Shown: piece after piece, positions 8,567 to 16,724 of the stretch | Numbering within the stretch: the first letter of the stretch is position 1 | How the letters are laid out: the number at the start of each line of letters is the position of its first letter | Assembly: GCF_003865345.1 (NCBI RefSeq) | Contig: NZ_RMVE01000005.1 | Location: 330,849 to 394,848, forward strand | Source: Nonlabens xiamenensis | Lineage (GTDB): Bacteria > Bacteroidota > Bacteroidia > Flavobacteriales > Flavobacteriaceae | Length of the DNA: 64,000 nt | Direction of reading: 5' to 3' | The notes under the pieces: generated by a model | Database searches by the model: none | Told to the model about the DNA's origin: nothing | The model's input: only the letters and a program-made list of their open reading frames with translations | Made by a program: the position numbers and the translations under genes

Positions 8567-9889
8567 GTTTTTCTTTATTTCATTCATTCGTATTATCGCT
8601 TCTGGCTCACCTTTTTCCACAGCGTTCTCCAAGTATTTCATTCCCATTTCAGTTTTACCTTGATGTATAAGGAAATTAGCATAATGTAATTCCAAAAGGT
8701 CAACTGGAACGGTTTCGTTTTCAAAAGCCAATTGGAAGTTTAATTCAGCTTGTTCTAATTCTCTTTTGGCTAGATAATACAAGGCTAAGTTTCTGTATGT
8801 ATAGGCATTATCATTATTTTCCATTTTCAAAGCTTTTTGAAGTTGTAGCTTCCCTTCTTCCAATTGTCCCGTTTGGATTAAGGAATATCCTAAATTGTCA
8901 TGAGCAAACCCATAATTTGGGTTTATTTGAAATGCTTTATGAAAATTTTGAATGCTCTTTTCATATTCGCCACTTCTCAATTCATAATATCCAATATTGT
9001 TGTAGACGTCAGCTTTTAGCATTTCATCTTCAGTTAAAAACAAGATTTTTTGAAGAGTGGTAATGGCAGAATCGAAGTCACCATTTTGGTATTCCTTATC
9101 TGCTTGATTGAATAAATCGTTTGCGTCTAATTCAGCTTTGCTGAATACTGTCGAAGGCGAATCATTTAGAAATGCAATAGCTCCTTCAAATTGAAGTCTA
9201 AGCTCTTGGGGTAATTCATATTTCCAATCTGGATTTTCTTGTTCAATTAGTTTTGAAAAGGTCGCCAATCCAAAAGTCATTACTTCATACGGCATTTCAG
9301 AAACGTAGTTCCATTTGGTTTCCCAAAAACCATCATCAATTCTTCCTCTATCAGTTAAGTTTTGAGAAAGCGGGATTCCAAAGCCGAAATAGATTCCTGC
9401 GATAAATATGAACAGGGAAGTATCATCTCCTGTGTCGTATTGCAACTTGTTTTCAATTAGACGAATTTTAATGAATTCATAAATAAGGCTGAATATGAGT
9501 CGGTTTGGTCGTTTAGAAATGCTTTTAGCAATGTGTATTTTGTAATGATTCTCGGTCACTTCTGTTTCAGTTTCAAATGCCTTGCCTTGGATTTCAAATG
9601 GCATTCCATATACATCTCGTAAATCCTCATGTAACCCAAACGCAATTTTACTAGAGTCTAAGCCTAGCAAGTTGCATAGGTCATCAATCAGGTTTTGGAC
9701 TATTAAATGACTAGTAGAAAAGGTCTTTGGAAAGAATTTATTGGTAATTAGAATTTGTTCACTTTGTCTACTAGGGTAGCCATAAACTTTAATCAGCCAT
9801 TTAAAATTATCCTCGACCCAATCTCTATCAGGTTCCGTTATTCGAAACTTTGGCTCTTTTGTTTTCTTATTGTATCCGAATAATTTCAT
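8564..9889 (-). CDS. Tetratricopeptide-repeat protein
   Basis: The protein has 441 residues with no signal peptide. The N-terminal 250 residues form an unassigned globular region. From about 257 to 435 there are four or five TPR units, with motifs such as ADVYNNIGYYELRSGEYEKS and NYGFAHDNLGYSLIQTGQLE. TPRs mediate protein binding, so a scaffold or adaptor role is likely; the enzymatic role of the N-terminal part, if any, is unknown. It is a cassette gene; the IS110-interrupted site S9 lies upstream. Confidence 0.8.
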   Translation of the reverse strand: MKLFGYNKKTKEPKFRITEPDRDWVEDNFKWLIKVYGYPSRQSEQILITNKFFPKTFSTSHLIVQNLIDDLCNLLGLDSSKIAFGLHEDLRDVYGMPFEIQGKAFETETEVTENHYKIHIAKSISKRPNRLIFSLIYEFIKIRLIENKLQYDTGDDTSLFIFIAGIYFGFGIPLSQNLTDRGRIDDGFWETKWNYVSEMPYEVMTFGLATFSKLIEQENPDWKYELPQELRLQFEGAIAFLNDSPSTVFSKAELDANDLFNQADKEYQNGDFDSAITTLQKILFLTEDEMLKADVYNNIGYYELRSGEYEKSIQNFHKAFQINPNYGFAHDNLGYSLIQTGQLEEGKLQLQKALKMENNDNAYTYRNLALYYLAKRELEQAELNFQLAFENETVPVDLLELHYANFLIHQGKTEMGMKYLENAVEKGEPEAIIRMNEIKKN

Positions 9890-9898
9890 TTTATCTAA

Positions 9899-10465
9899 TT
9901 AACCACAAAGTCTACGTCTTTGAGTAGTTGCGTGGGTTAGCACTTAACTTTACAAGTACACACCAAAATAGGCGATAAAGGCGCCATTACTTATAGCATC
10001 TATGTAAAAGCAGCCTGCCGGGTATCCTTAAAGTTCACTAAAACTTATAGATATGATAGATCAACAAACTGCTCCACCTAATTTATACATAGGAATCGAC
10101 ATACACAAGCGCAACTGGATAGTTCATTGTGCTAGCGAGTTGTTTCCTGGCAAGACATTTTCTATAAAACCCAAGCCAGAGATGCTCAAGGGTGATGTGG
10201 ATAAACACTTTAAGGATTACGTAATAAGCACTGCTTACGAAGCTGGTTGCTGTGGTTATTAGGCCCACCGATGTTTTGAGAGTTATGGTGAGCAATCGCC
10301 AGCGGTGAACCCTGACCGAGGTGTTTCACCTATAGGATGCTGAGCGAGTTAGATGGTATTTAAACACTGCAAATAAAATCTTATGAGATGATTAAAATAT
10401 GAGCAGTCAATTTTAGAGATCTAGAAGGGCTCTTCGTAGGATATGTTGTTGTAGTGCATTTTTAG
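9899..10465 (-). repeat. attC-like site S9, interrupted by IS110 copy B
   Basis: The left half begins TTAACCACAAAGTCTACGTC (9899) and includes TTTGAGTAGTTGCGTGG. The right arm GGCGCCATTACTTATAGC (9980-9997) stops abruptly at the element junction, and TGTTGTTGTAGTGC resumes at about 10444. The target point is the same as in S4. Confidence 0.5.
9998..10441 (+). mobile_element. IS110-family remnant B, N-terminal transposase plus type 1 right end
   Basis: ATG at 10053 opens a 69-codon frame containing YIGIDIHKRNWIVHCASE, the IS110-family N-terminal motif. It reaches AYEAGCCGY and then a TAG (10260-10262) where a Trp codon is expected, and continues AHRCFESYG in the same frame. About 55 bases upstream of the ATG are conserved with copies C and D. 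In IS110-family elements such a non-coding end can encode a bridge RNA; whether this one did is unknown. Confidence 0.7.
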
Positions 10466-10534
10466 TTTTCTTATCTTAAGTCAAGGTAATTTTTGTTTTC
10501 CGCAACGATATTTGCATGAATAAACAATTTAAAA

Positions 10535-10936
10535 ATGGAAAAGAACATATTTGTAAAAGTACTTTTAATAATCTCTGGAATCATTGGAATTTGGATTGGA
10601 TATTCTCTCTTATTTTCTCCAGTAACTTTTGAAGCGTCTGCAGGCATCAACCTCGGAGAGGACATTAATTTACTGAGCGAAATAAGGGCTCCAAGTGGAC
10701 TATTACTAGTTAGTGGAATAATAATTATTTTAGGAGCCTTTTTTTCTAAATTGACAATTTATTCCATTCAATTATCTTGCTTAATATATCTATCGTATGG
10801 ATTGTCTCGTATAATTAGTATTATATTTGATGGATTTCCAAGCGAACCACTTCAAATCGCTTTGTTTGTAGAACTTCTAGTTGGATTGTTATGTCTGTTT
10901 GCCCTCTTAGGATTTTACAAGAAAGAATTAAACTGA
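10535..10936 (+). CDS. DUF4345 family membrane protein
   Basis: The protein has 133 residues with four predicted TM helices: about 7-27, 51-70, 76-96 and 107-127. The opening MEKNIFVKVLLIISGIIGIW and the segment EIRAPSGLLLVSGIIIILGA match the DUF4345 pattern. The function is unknown. It is the only plus-strand gene in the cassette region, converging on the Crp/Fnr gene with a 22-base gap. Confidence 0.75.
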   Translation: MEKNIFVKVLLIISGIIGIWIGYSLLFSPVTFEASAGINLGEDINLLSEIRAPSGLLLVSGIIIILGAFFSKLTIYSIQLSCLIYLSYGLSRIISIIFDGFPSEPLQIALFVELLVGLLCLFALLGFYKKELN

Positions 10937-10958
10937 GATAAGCGCCTCATTGAATTTA

Positions 10959-11543
10959 TTAGGATTTTTGCTTTGTCAAAATCCTTTTTCTTATTCTGCT
11001 AAGTGATTCAGGGGTAACTCCAATATAACTCGCAATTAAATGCAAAGGAATTCTATTGAGAAGTTCAGGACGGTTTTTTAAAATTGTCTTGTATCTTTCT
11101 TCAGGACTATAATGGCTAAGTAATTCGATATGTTCTTGAGATTTGACATAATCGTTAGGCATTAAAATGTTTATCAAATTTTCAAGTTTTGGATATATTT
11201 TATGTAATTCCTTTTCTGCTGTTCTTGTTCCTGTAGTTAAAATGGAGTTTTCAATGGTTGATAAATAATATTTTGAAGGCTTTTTTTCTAAATAACTGGA
11301 ATATAGAACTGCAGCTTCACTTTCACAAAAAAATGCTGTCGTCTTTTCTTCTCCGTTGACTATTTGATATTGCCGGAGACATCCCTTTATAACAAAAAAG
11401 CATTTATTACAAATTTGACCTTCTCTTAAAATTGTAGTGCCTTTTTTGAAATTCTCCAATTCAGTGTTTTCCACAATAGCATTGATTTCCTCTCGGGTGA
11501 ATTTATCGAACTGTGAAATAAAATGAATTAAAGCGTCTTTCAT
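10959..11543 (-). CDS. Crp/Fnr family transcriptional regulator
   Basis: With the ATG at 11543 the protein has 194 residues, the usual length in Bacteroidota; an upstream GTG at 11603 would extend into a repeat and is less likely. The N-terminal part is a cyclic-nucleotide-binding-like beta roll (FKKGTTILREGQICNKCFFV). The C-terminal part has a helix-turn-helix (LIASYIGVTPESLSRIRKR). Family members bind DNA in response to small ligands or redox state; the effector and targets are not inferable. It is a regulator carried as a cassette. Confidence 0.85.
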   Translation of the reverse strand: MKDALIHFISQFDKFTREEINAIVENTELENFKKGTTILREGQICNKCFFVIKGCLRQYQIVNGEEKTTAFFCESEAAVLYSSYLEKKPSKYYLSTIENSILTTGTRTAEKELHKIYPKLENLINILMPNDYVKSQEHIELLSHYSPEERYKTILKNRPELLNRIPLHLIASYIGVTPESLSRIRKRILTKQKS

Positions 11544-11599
11544 ATTTTTAGTTTGTCCTTTCGATACATAATCTTGATTTACAGAAAACTTCTTCAAAT

Positions 11600-11671
11600 G
11601 CACTAAAATGATTAGTATATGAAGCGTAGCGACTCAAAGGGAGCTATGATTTCACATATAGTGATAGCACC
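11600..11671 (-). repeat. Compact attC-like site S10
   Basis: The arms TGATTAGTATATGAAGC and TTTCACATATAGTGATAGC flank the centre ACTCAAAGGGAGCTATG, which resembles the centre of the compact sites at 6744 and 16654. The outer ends are GCAC and GCACC. It lies between the stop at 11677 and the regulator start at 11543. Confidence 0.45.
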
Positions 11672-11676
11672 TTTTA

Positions 11677-12543
11677 TTATTTAACGTTTACAAATTTATC
11701 AACTGTCACTCCTTCTCCAAAGTCCTCAAAGCTTCCAATCAAATTTAAATCATTAAATATTTTGGATGCTTTTTTTGAATTTTCGGGATGCATTATTTTA
11801 TAGGTTTCATTCTCTTCAAAAAACTGTCCGAGTCGAGATGTTAAATCCTTATATGTAATAAGTCCATCTTCTTTTTTGGTCTTTAAGAGTTTTTTGATTT
11901 TTTTCTGAATTAAAATGTAATCCACTTTTGGCAGAATAAAAGGGATGTGTTCGGGCCAAACTGATAAGGTAAACACTTCCGTACTATCCTTCTTCTTAAC
12001 ATAATATATTCTAGGAACGAAGTATTCGTCTCCTAATTGGGACTGAAGTTGATTTCTCCTGAAGCAAAATTCCCAAGAGTAATTTGATTTTTCTAGTTCA
12101 AGATAGCTTAAACCAAGTTCATCAAAATTTGACTTAGAAAATCTATTATTTGACTCCGCCCATTCTTTCTCGAGAACACCTTTTTCGTATTTCGTGGGCT
12201 CACCTATACCTTGTGGATTGAGAATATATAAATTTAGTTTATCGACAAATTCATCTACAATTGGAAAACACTCTTTACCAAAGAACTGAGGTCGTATGAA
12301 ATTGATGTTAAAAGTAAAATTAGTATCATCGAACTCTTTGAGATATCCTTCTTCTACTTCATCATCGTGATCTTCAAATTTATAGTATTCAAAAGAACAG
12401 TAAACTCCTGTTTCCTCATTCTGGTAGAACCAATGTTTGCCACCTTCATTTGTCATATTTGGTAAATCATTCAAGTATTGTTCAATATCAGTTTTTGAAA
12501 TCGAATCAGTTTTTCTTTTATAAAAGTTTAAGTCGTAACTCAT
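11677..12543 (-). CDS. Hypothetical protein (MSYDLNFYKRK type)
   Basis: The protein has 288 residues, appears soluble and has no signal peptide. The opening MSYDLNFYKRKTDSISKTDI resembles a group of flavobacterial proteins of unknown function that begin in the same way. The central part is beta-rich and aromatic (YCSFEYYKFEDHDDEVEE), the end is helical. No catalytic motif is evident. It is a single-gene cassette between S10 and S11. Confidence 0.6.
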   Translation of the reverse strand: MSYDLNFYKRKTDSISKTDIEQYLNDLPNMTNEGGKHWFYQNEETGVYCSFEYYKFEDHDDEVEEGYLKEFDDTNFTFNINFIRPQFFGKECFPIVDEFVDKLNLYILNPQGIGEPTKYEKGVLEKEWAESNNRFSKSNFDELGLSYLELEKSNYSWEFCFRRNQLQSQLGDEYFVPRIYYVKKKDSTEVFTLSVWPEHIPFILPKVDYILIQKKIKKLLKTKKEDGLITYKDLTSRLGQFFEENETYKIMHPENSKKASKIFNDLNLIGSFEDFGEGVTVDKFVNVK

Positions 12544-12554
12544 TTTCTCTAATT

Positions 12555-13165
12555 GGTGCTAAGGTGATTGTATAAGAATAGTTGCGTTTTTATAGCAACT
12601 AATTTAGCAAATACAAACCGAATAGAAAATCCGCGTCCCGATAGCTATCGGCATTCAGAAGTAGGCGAGAAAGGCGCCATTACTTATAGCATCTATGTAA
12701 AAGCAGCCTGCCGGGTATCTTTAAAGTTCACAAAAATTTACAGCTATGATAGATCAACAAACTGCTTCACCTAAGTTATAAATAGGAATCGACATACACA
12801 AGCGCAACTGGAAAGTTCATTGTGCTAGCGAATTGTTTTCTGGCAAGACATTTTCTATCAAACCCAAGCCAGAGATGCCCAAGGGTGATGTGGATAAACA
12901 CTTTAAGGATTACGTAATAAGCACTGCTTACGAAACTGGCGCTGATAGCCGTAAGCAACAAGCTGCTCAGACAGTGCTTTGCAGTGGGCAAGAGCGGTAT
13001 ACCCTGGGACCCAGAATTTAAAAAGATCTGGGCAGCCTAAAACATAGTGAGATTAAGGAATTGAAGAACCTTGGTTGGATCAATCCAGGGCTGGCAAACT
13101 ATTGGGCAACTTAAAATTGATTAATTGCTTGTTTTTTACCTCAGTTCTTTGTTGTGCTACGTTAT
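12555..13165 (-). repeat. attC-like site S11, interrupted by IS110 copy C
   Basis: The left half starts GGTGCTAAGGTGATTGTATA and continues GAATAGTTGCG. A clean nested palindrome (CCCGATAGCTATCGG, from 12637) follows, then the arm GGCGCCATTACTTATAGC (12673-12690). The outer half GTTGTGCTACG resumes at 13151 and overlaps the stop of the 13157-13708 gene. Confidence 0.55.
12691..13150 (+). mobile_element. IS110-derived internally deleted element C
   Basis: The left end and N-terminal coding part (IGIDIHKRNWKVHCASE) are fused at about 12939 to the C-terminal end of the transposase, readable in another frame as LIAVSNKLLRQCFAVGKSG. The middle, including the catalytic D-E-D residues and the Ser domain, is missing. 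A TAA at 12777 also breaks the N-terminal part. The type 2 right end finishes TTTTTTACCTCAGTTCTTT. It is nearly identical to copy D and behaves like a MITE. Confidence 0.7.
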
Positions 13166-13708
13166 TTTTTTCAGAAGTTTTTCGTAACAATATTTTCTTT
13201 TTGTTCTTCTGTTTTTTCCTTTTATATAACCTTTTACTTCATTCGTTTCAGGAAAGTATTCTAACCACTTTTCAGAACATCCACCAATTGCATAATCATT
13301 TTCATCTTCATTAGGTTGACTATATTCAGTTTTTCGAGTTTTGTAAATTCCGAAAATATAGACTTTATCAATTTCAAATAGGTGAATACTTTCGCGACAA
13401 TCAACTCCGTCACTACCATAAATTTCAAAAGTTTTTCGTTCTTCTTTTCCTTTTATTAATTCAATAACATGAACTTTTATTGATTGATAGTATTCTTTGT
13501 CGGTCTTGATTAAATAATCTCCATAACTTTCTTCACTACTTAATGTTTTTCCATCTTCAAAATGCCATAACATTTCAACAACCTTGGCTTTAATTATTAC
13601 TTCAGAATATTTAGAAGATTTTATGAAATTCCCACCCCATTTACAATCACAAGCAAAAATTAGACTTGAAATCAGAAGTAAAATTATTGTTAGAAACTGT
13701 TTTTTCAT
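13157..13708 (-). CDS. Hypothetical exported protein, TIMP/NTR-like N-terminus
   Basis: The protein has 183 residues from ATG 13708; an upstream TTG at 13720 is less likely. The signal KKQFLTIILLLISSLIFA is followed at once by CDCKW. Mature proteins opening with a Cys-x-Cys pair followed by a 'vI.akVv' strand are typical of bacterial TIMP/netrin-like (NTR) OB-fold proteins, and SEVIIKAKVVEML fits. Four or more Cys could form disulfides. The role is unknown. It is a single-gene cassette between two IS110-interrupted sites. Confidence 0.6.
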   Translation of the reverse strand: MKKQFLTIILLLISSLIFACDCKWGGNFIKSSKYSEVIIKAKVVEMLWHFEDGKTLSSEESYGDYLIKTDKEYYQSIKVHVIELIKGKEERKTFEIYGSDGVDCRESIHLFEIDKVYIFGIYKTRKTEYSQPNEDENDYAIGGCSEKWLEYFPETNEVKGYIKGKNRRTKRKYCYEKLLKKIT

Positions 13709-13711
13709 AAT

Positions 13712-14322
13712 GTTGCACAACGTGCTTGTATAAGATTAGTTGCGTGGTTTAAGCACCTAATTTAGCAAATACAAACCGAATAGAAAATCCGCGTCCAGAT
13801 AGCTATCGGGATTCGTAAGTAGGTGAGTACGGCGCCATTACTTATAGCATCTATGTAAAAGCAGCCTGCCGAGTATCTCTAAAGTTCACTAAAACTTATA
13901 GATATGATAGATCAACCAACTGCTACACCTAAATTATACATAGGAATCAACATACACAAGCGCAACTGTAAAGTTCATTATACCAGCGAGTTGTTTTCTG
14001 GCAAGACATTTTCTATAAAACCCAAGCCAGAGATGCTCAAGGGTGATGTGGATAAACACTTTAAGGATTACGTAATAAGCACTGCTTACGAAGCTGGCGC
14101 TGATAGCCGTAAGCAACAAGCTGCTCAGACAGTGCTTTGCAGTGGGCAAAAGCGGTATACCCTGGGACCCAGAATTTAAAAATACCTGGGTAGCCTAAAA
14201 TATAGTGAGAATAAGGAATTGAAGAACCTTGGTTGGATCAATCCAGGGCTGGCAACCTATTGGGCAACTTAAGATTGATTAATTGCTTGTTTTTTACCTC
14301 AGTTCTTTGTTAGCTACCGTTT
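13712..14322 (-). repeat. attC-like site S12, interrupted by IS110 copy D
   Basis: The left half is TGCACAACGTGCTTGTATAA then GATTAGTTGCGTGG. The nested palindrome is AGATAGCTATCGGG (from 13797), and the arm GGCGCCATTACTTATAGC is at 13831-13848. The outer half GTTAGCTACCG resumes at 14309, directly against the stop at 14323. Confidence 0.55.
13849..14308 (+). mobile_element. IS110-derived internally deleted element D
   Basis: This copy parallels copy C at about 460 bp. ATG at 13904 opens YIGINIHKRNCKVHYTSE, in which the first catalytic-motif Asp is changed (GIDIH to GINIH). The frame runs to ISTAYEAGADSRKQQ, where the C-terminal part is joined out of frame. The right end is type 2. The shared deletion joint in C and D means the deletion happened once and the product then spread. 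Confidence 0.7.
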
Positions 14323-16617
14323 TTATTTATCCATTAAACCATCGAATAAGTCCGAGATATATTGCTCTTCTCTTTCCATTTCTTGTTCATATTCTCTTGC
14401 TTCATATTCATAGTCTGACATATCAAACTTCGCATCTATTTTTGCTTCGTATGCATCGTGCTTTTGGGTTAATTCGCTGATTTCATCATCTAGCATATAA
14501 TCAAAATCCAATTCGATTTCCTTTAATTCTTCAATTAGACTTTTATATTTTTCAATCGCAGTATTTTCTATTTCATTATGAATCACTGACTCAAATTTTT
14601 GATTGAAATCATCTGTAATTGTGTATTCTTCATATTGAGTTGAAAACACGTCTTTAAATTTTGAAAAATCTTTTAAAGAATCAATTGTATCAACGTGTTC
14701 TGCAAAATCAGAGATTAATTTGGCTCCGTCATAATCTATTTGACTTTCTCCAATTTTGCCTATTAAATCTACATAAGCTCTTCTTTCTGAGTATCCCATT
14801 CTTTTAGGCTGAATATTCTGATTGAATTTTTCAACAACAAAGTTTTTTAGTTCTTCATTAGAAGCATTTTCCAGTTCTATTAAAATCTGATTTAGAAAAC
14901 CGTAAAAAAACTCCTCATTTTTCCACCAAGTGAATGTATTTGATTCAGAATAATTTAATCTAAAAATGTAAGATGTTTTAAAGAGGTCAAAATCAATTAA
15001 AATTTTTGATACATATTCTTTCAGAATTTTTTTATCGAGAATAATTCGTTTGTTATATTCCTTTTTTACTTGGTCAAATGTGAAAATTCTAAAAAATTGG
15101 CTTACAAAAGAAAAAGATTTGATTAAGTCAATTATGAGATCATATTTTCCATCAATGTAGTTGATTAAAAAATCTTGAATTGAAGGGTTTTGAAATTCTA
15201 CAGCAATTTTTCTATTTGAGTCCATTTTAGTCGAAATAAAAGTACTTTCAAGTTCTTTAATAATCTTTCTAAACTCAATAGAGTCAATAGTTAAAGGGTA
15301 TTTTTCAATATTAGCTGTAATAAATGAATTAATTGAAATCTTTAAATCTTCTAGTAATACTGGTGTTCCAAGTGTTGAAAGCACTAATAGAGTTATTTGA
15401 GAGCCTTTAGAGATGGTGTTTTCAAATGCGTGAAGCCATACACTTTCTGGATTATCGAAAAAAGAAATAAGCTTTTTCGAAAATTCTTTTGGCTCACAGT
15501 TTTCCCAAAATTGATTTTTAACAAACGTTTCAATTATTCTTGGGTTGTAACTTTTATGGTCAATCAGTCTTGTGTAGCTTTTAGTTTCTATTAAATTTCG
15601 TAAATGTTGTAATGGAATATTTGCGAAAAATAAATGATTAAATAAGATTTCAGCTCTTATGGTTTTTGTGTACTTTGATAAATCGAGTGTACATTTAACA
15701 AGGTCTAAAGAAGGTGTGTTTAGAGATTCAAAAGAATTTTTAGCCTGTTTAAGAATGTATTCTCTAGTTGCTAAAATGAATATCTTATTTTTAGAGTTCT
15801 TTATTCTGTCTATAAATTTAATAAGCTTACTATCTTCATTTACTTTCAAGCCAGTTTCCAAGAAATTTTTACCTAGAAAATCATCAAAGAAAAATACTTG
15901 CTTTTTGCCATCTTCAAAGTAGGAATAGGCATCATTAATACTGTCCGCTACATAAACAAAATCATCAAAGTCTTCTGCTAGTAATCTATATACTAACATT
16001 CTTGATAATGTGGTTTTTCCAATTCCAGGAATTCCTGAAATTATCACATAATTGTTCTTTTTTAAAATGCCAATTGCTTCATTAAAACTTTCATTTTGGA
16101 CATATACTTTTAATGATTCTTTTATTTCATCAAGTTCAAACTTTGATTGATTGTAAACTGTACTATTTATTAGTTTATTCAGAATGTTTGTACTAGAAAG
16201 CCAAAGTTTATAGTATTTCTCTTCGATTTTTGGATATAACCCTAATAAGTTATTTAAATCGTCTCGACCAAGAATATCTTCTGTAGAGTGAATATAAGGT
16301 TGAAATAATTGTAGAATGACGTCTTTATTGTCTGGTGTCAGACCAACACTAGTAATTAAAATATAACGTACTGGATTTAATTCCTTTACTTTATCTATTT
16401 CCGTATTTAAAGTAGATTTTAAATCATTGAAACGAGTATATCGTTTAGCCTGTACAATAATATTTTCATCTAAATTCAAACTTGCTCGTAAATCAACTCC
16501 ACCATCTTGTCCGCTTGTAAAACTCTCAAAAAACAATTCTAACTTTTCCTGTAGAATATCTCTCGAAAAATTTTCGAATTCAAATGATGATAGATTTAAG
16601 AAATTGTATTCATTCAT
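14323..16617 (-). CDS. Mrr-type nuclease fused to STAND NTPase (putative anti-phage protein)
   Basis: The protein has 764 residues. Residues 1-120 form a PD-(D/E)xK-like restriction domain, with GGVDLR at 39-44 (Asp42) and VQAKRY at 55-60 (Lys58), the Mrr_cat arrangement. An NTPase follows: Walker A GIPGIGKTT (195-203), Walker B VFFFDDFLG (241-249) and a sensor FILATREYI. This matches nSTAND3-type NTPases. The C-terminal part (about 420-764) is helical with no clear TPRs and ends in a very acidic, coiled-coil-like stretch. STAND-nuclease fusions such as Avs proteins sense phage proteins and cut DNA; that role is inferred here. It is a single-gene cassette between S12 and S13. Confidence 0.8.
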   Translation of the reverse strand: MNEYNFLNLSSFEFENFSRDILQEKLELFFESFTSGQDGGVDLRASLNLDENIIVQAKRYTRFNDLKSTLNTEIDKVKELNPVRYILITSVGLTPDNKDVILQLFQPYIHSTEDILGRDDLNNLLGLYPKIEEKYYKLWLSSTNILNKLINSTVYNQSKFELDEIKESLKVYVQNESFNEAIGILKKNNYVIISGIPGIGKTTLSRMLVYRLLAEDFDDFVYVADSINDAYSYFEDGKKQVFFFDDFLGKNFLETGLKVNEDSKLIKFIDRIKNSKNKIFILATREYILKQAKNSFESLNTPSLDLVKCTLDLSKYTKTIRAEILFNHLFFANIPLQHLRNLIETKSYTRLIDHKSYNPRIIETFVKNQFWENCEPKEFSKKLISFFDNPESVWLHAFENTISKGSQITLLVLSTLGTPVLLEDLKISINSFITANIEKYPLTIDSIEFRKIIKELESTFISTKMDSNRKIAVEFQNPSIQDFLINYIDGKYDLIIDLIKSFSFVSQFFRIFTFDQVKKEYNKRIILDKKILKEYVSKILIDFDLFKTSYIFRLNYSESNTFTWWKNEEFFYGFLNQILIELENASNEELKNFVVEKFNQNIQPKRMGYSERRAYVDLIGKIGESQIDYDGAKLISDFAEHVDTIDSLKDFSKFKDVFSTQYEEYTITDDFNQKFESVIHNEIENTAIEKYKSLIEELKEIELDFDYMLDDEISELTQKHDAYEAKIDAKFDMSDYEYEAREYEQEMEREEQYISDLFDGLMDK

Positions 16618-16653
16618 TCAATTATTTCTCTTTAACGGTTTGTTTTAAATGGT

Positions 16654-16721
16654 AGCTAACGTTACGTGTATGGTGTCGTAGCATCCCGCAGGGTGCTATG
16701 CACTATACAAATTGTTAGCCC
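16654..16721 (-). repeat. Compact attC-like site S13
   Basis: A 68-bp near-palindrome. Outer ends are AGCTAACG and TTGTTAGCC. The inner arms GTGTATGGTGTCGTAGCA and GTGCTATGCACTATACA flank TCCCGCAGGG. It ends four bases before the stop of the OLD-like gene at 16725. This is the most classical-looking site of the array. Confidence 0.65.
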
Positions 16722-16724
16722 CAG

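Noticed and set aside
10053..10262. Short open frame that could be taken as a small gene
   Set aside because: It is the N-terminal part of an IS110-family transposase cut by a stop at a Trp position; it lacks the catalytic middle and C-terminus.
13904..14179. 91-codon open frame
   Set aside because: It is the fusion of N-terminal and out-of-frame C-terminal transposase pieces in the deleted element D, not a functional protein.
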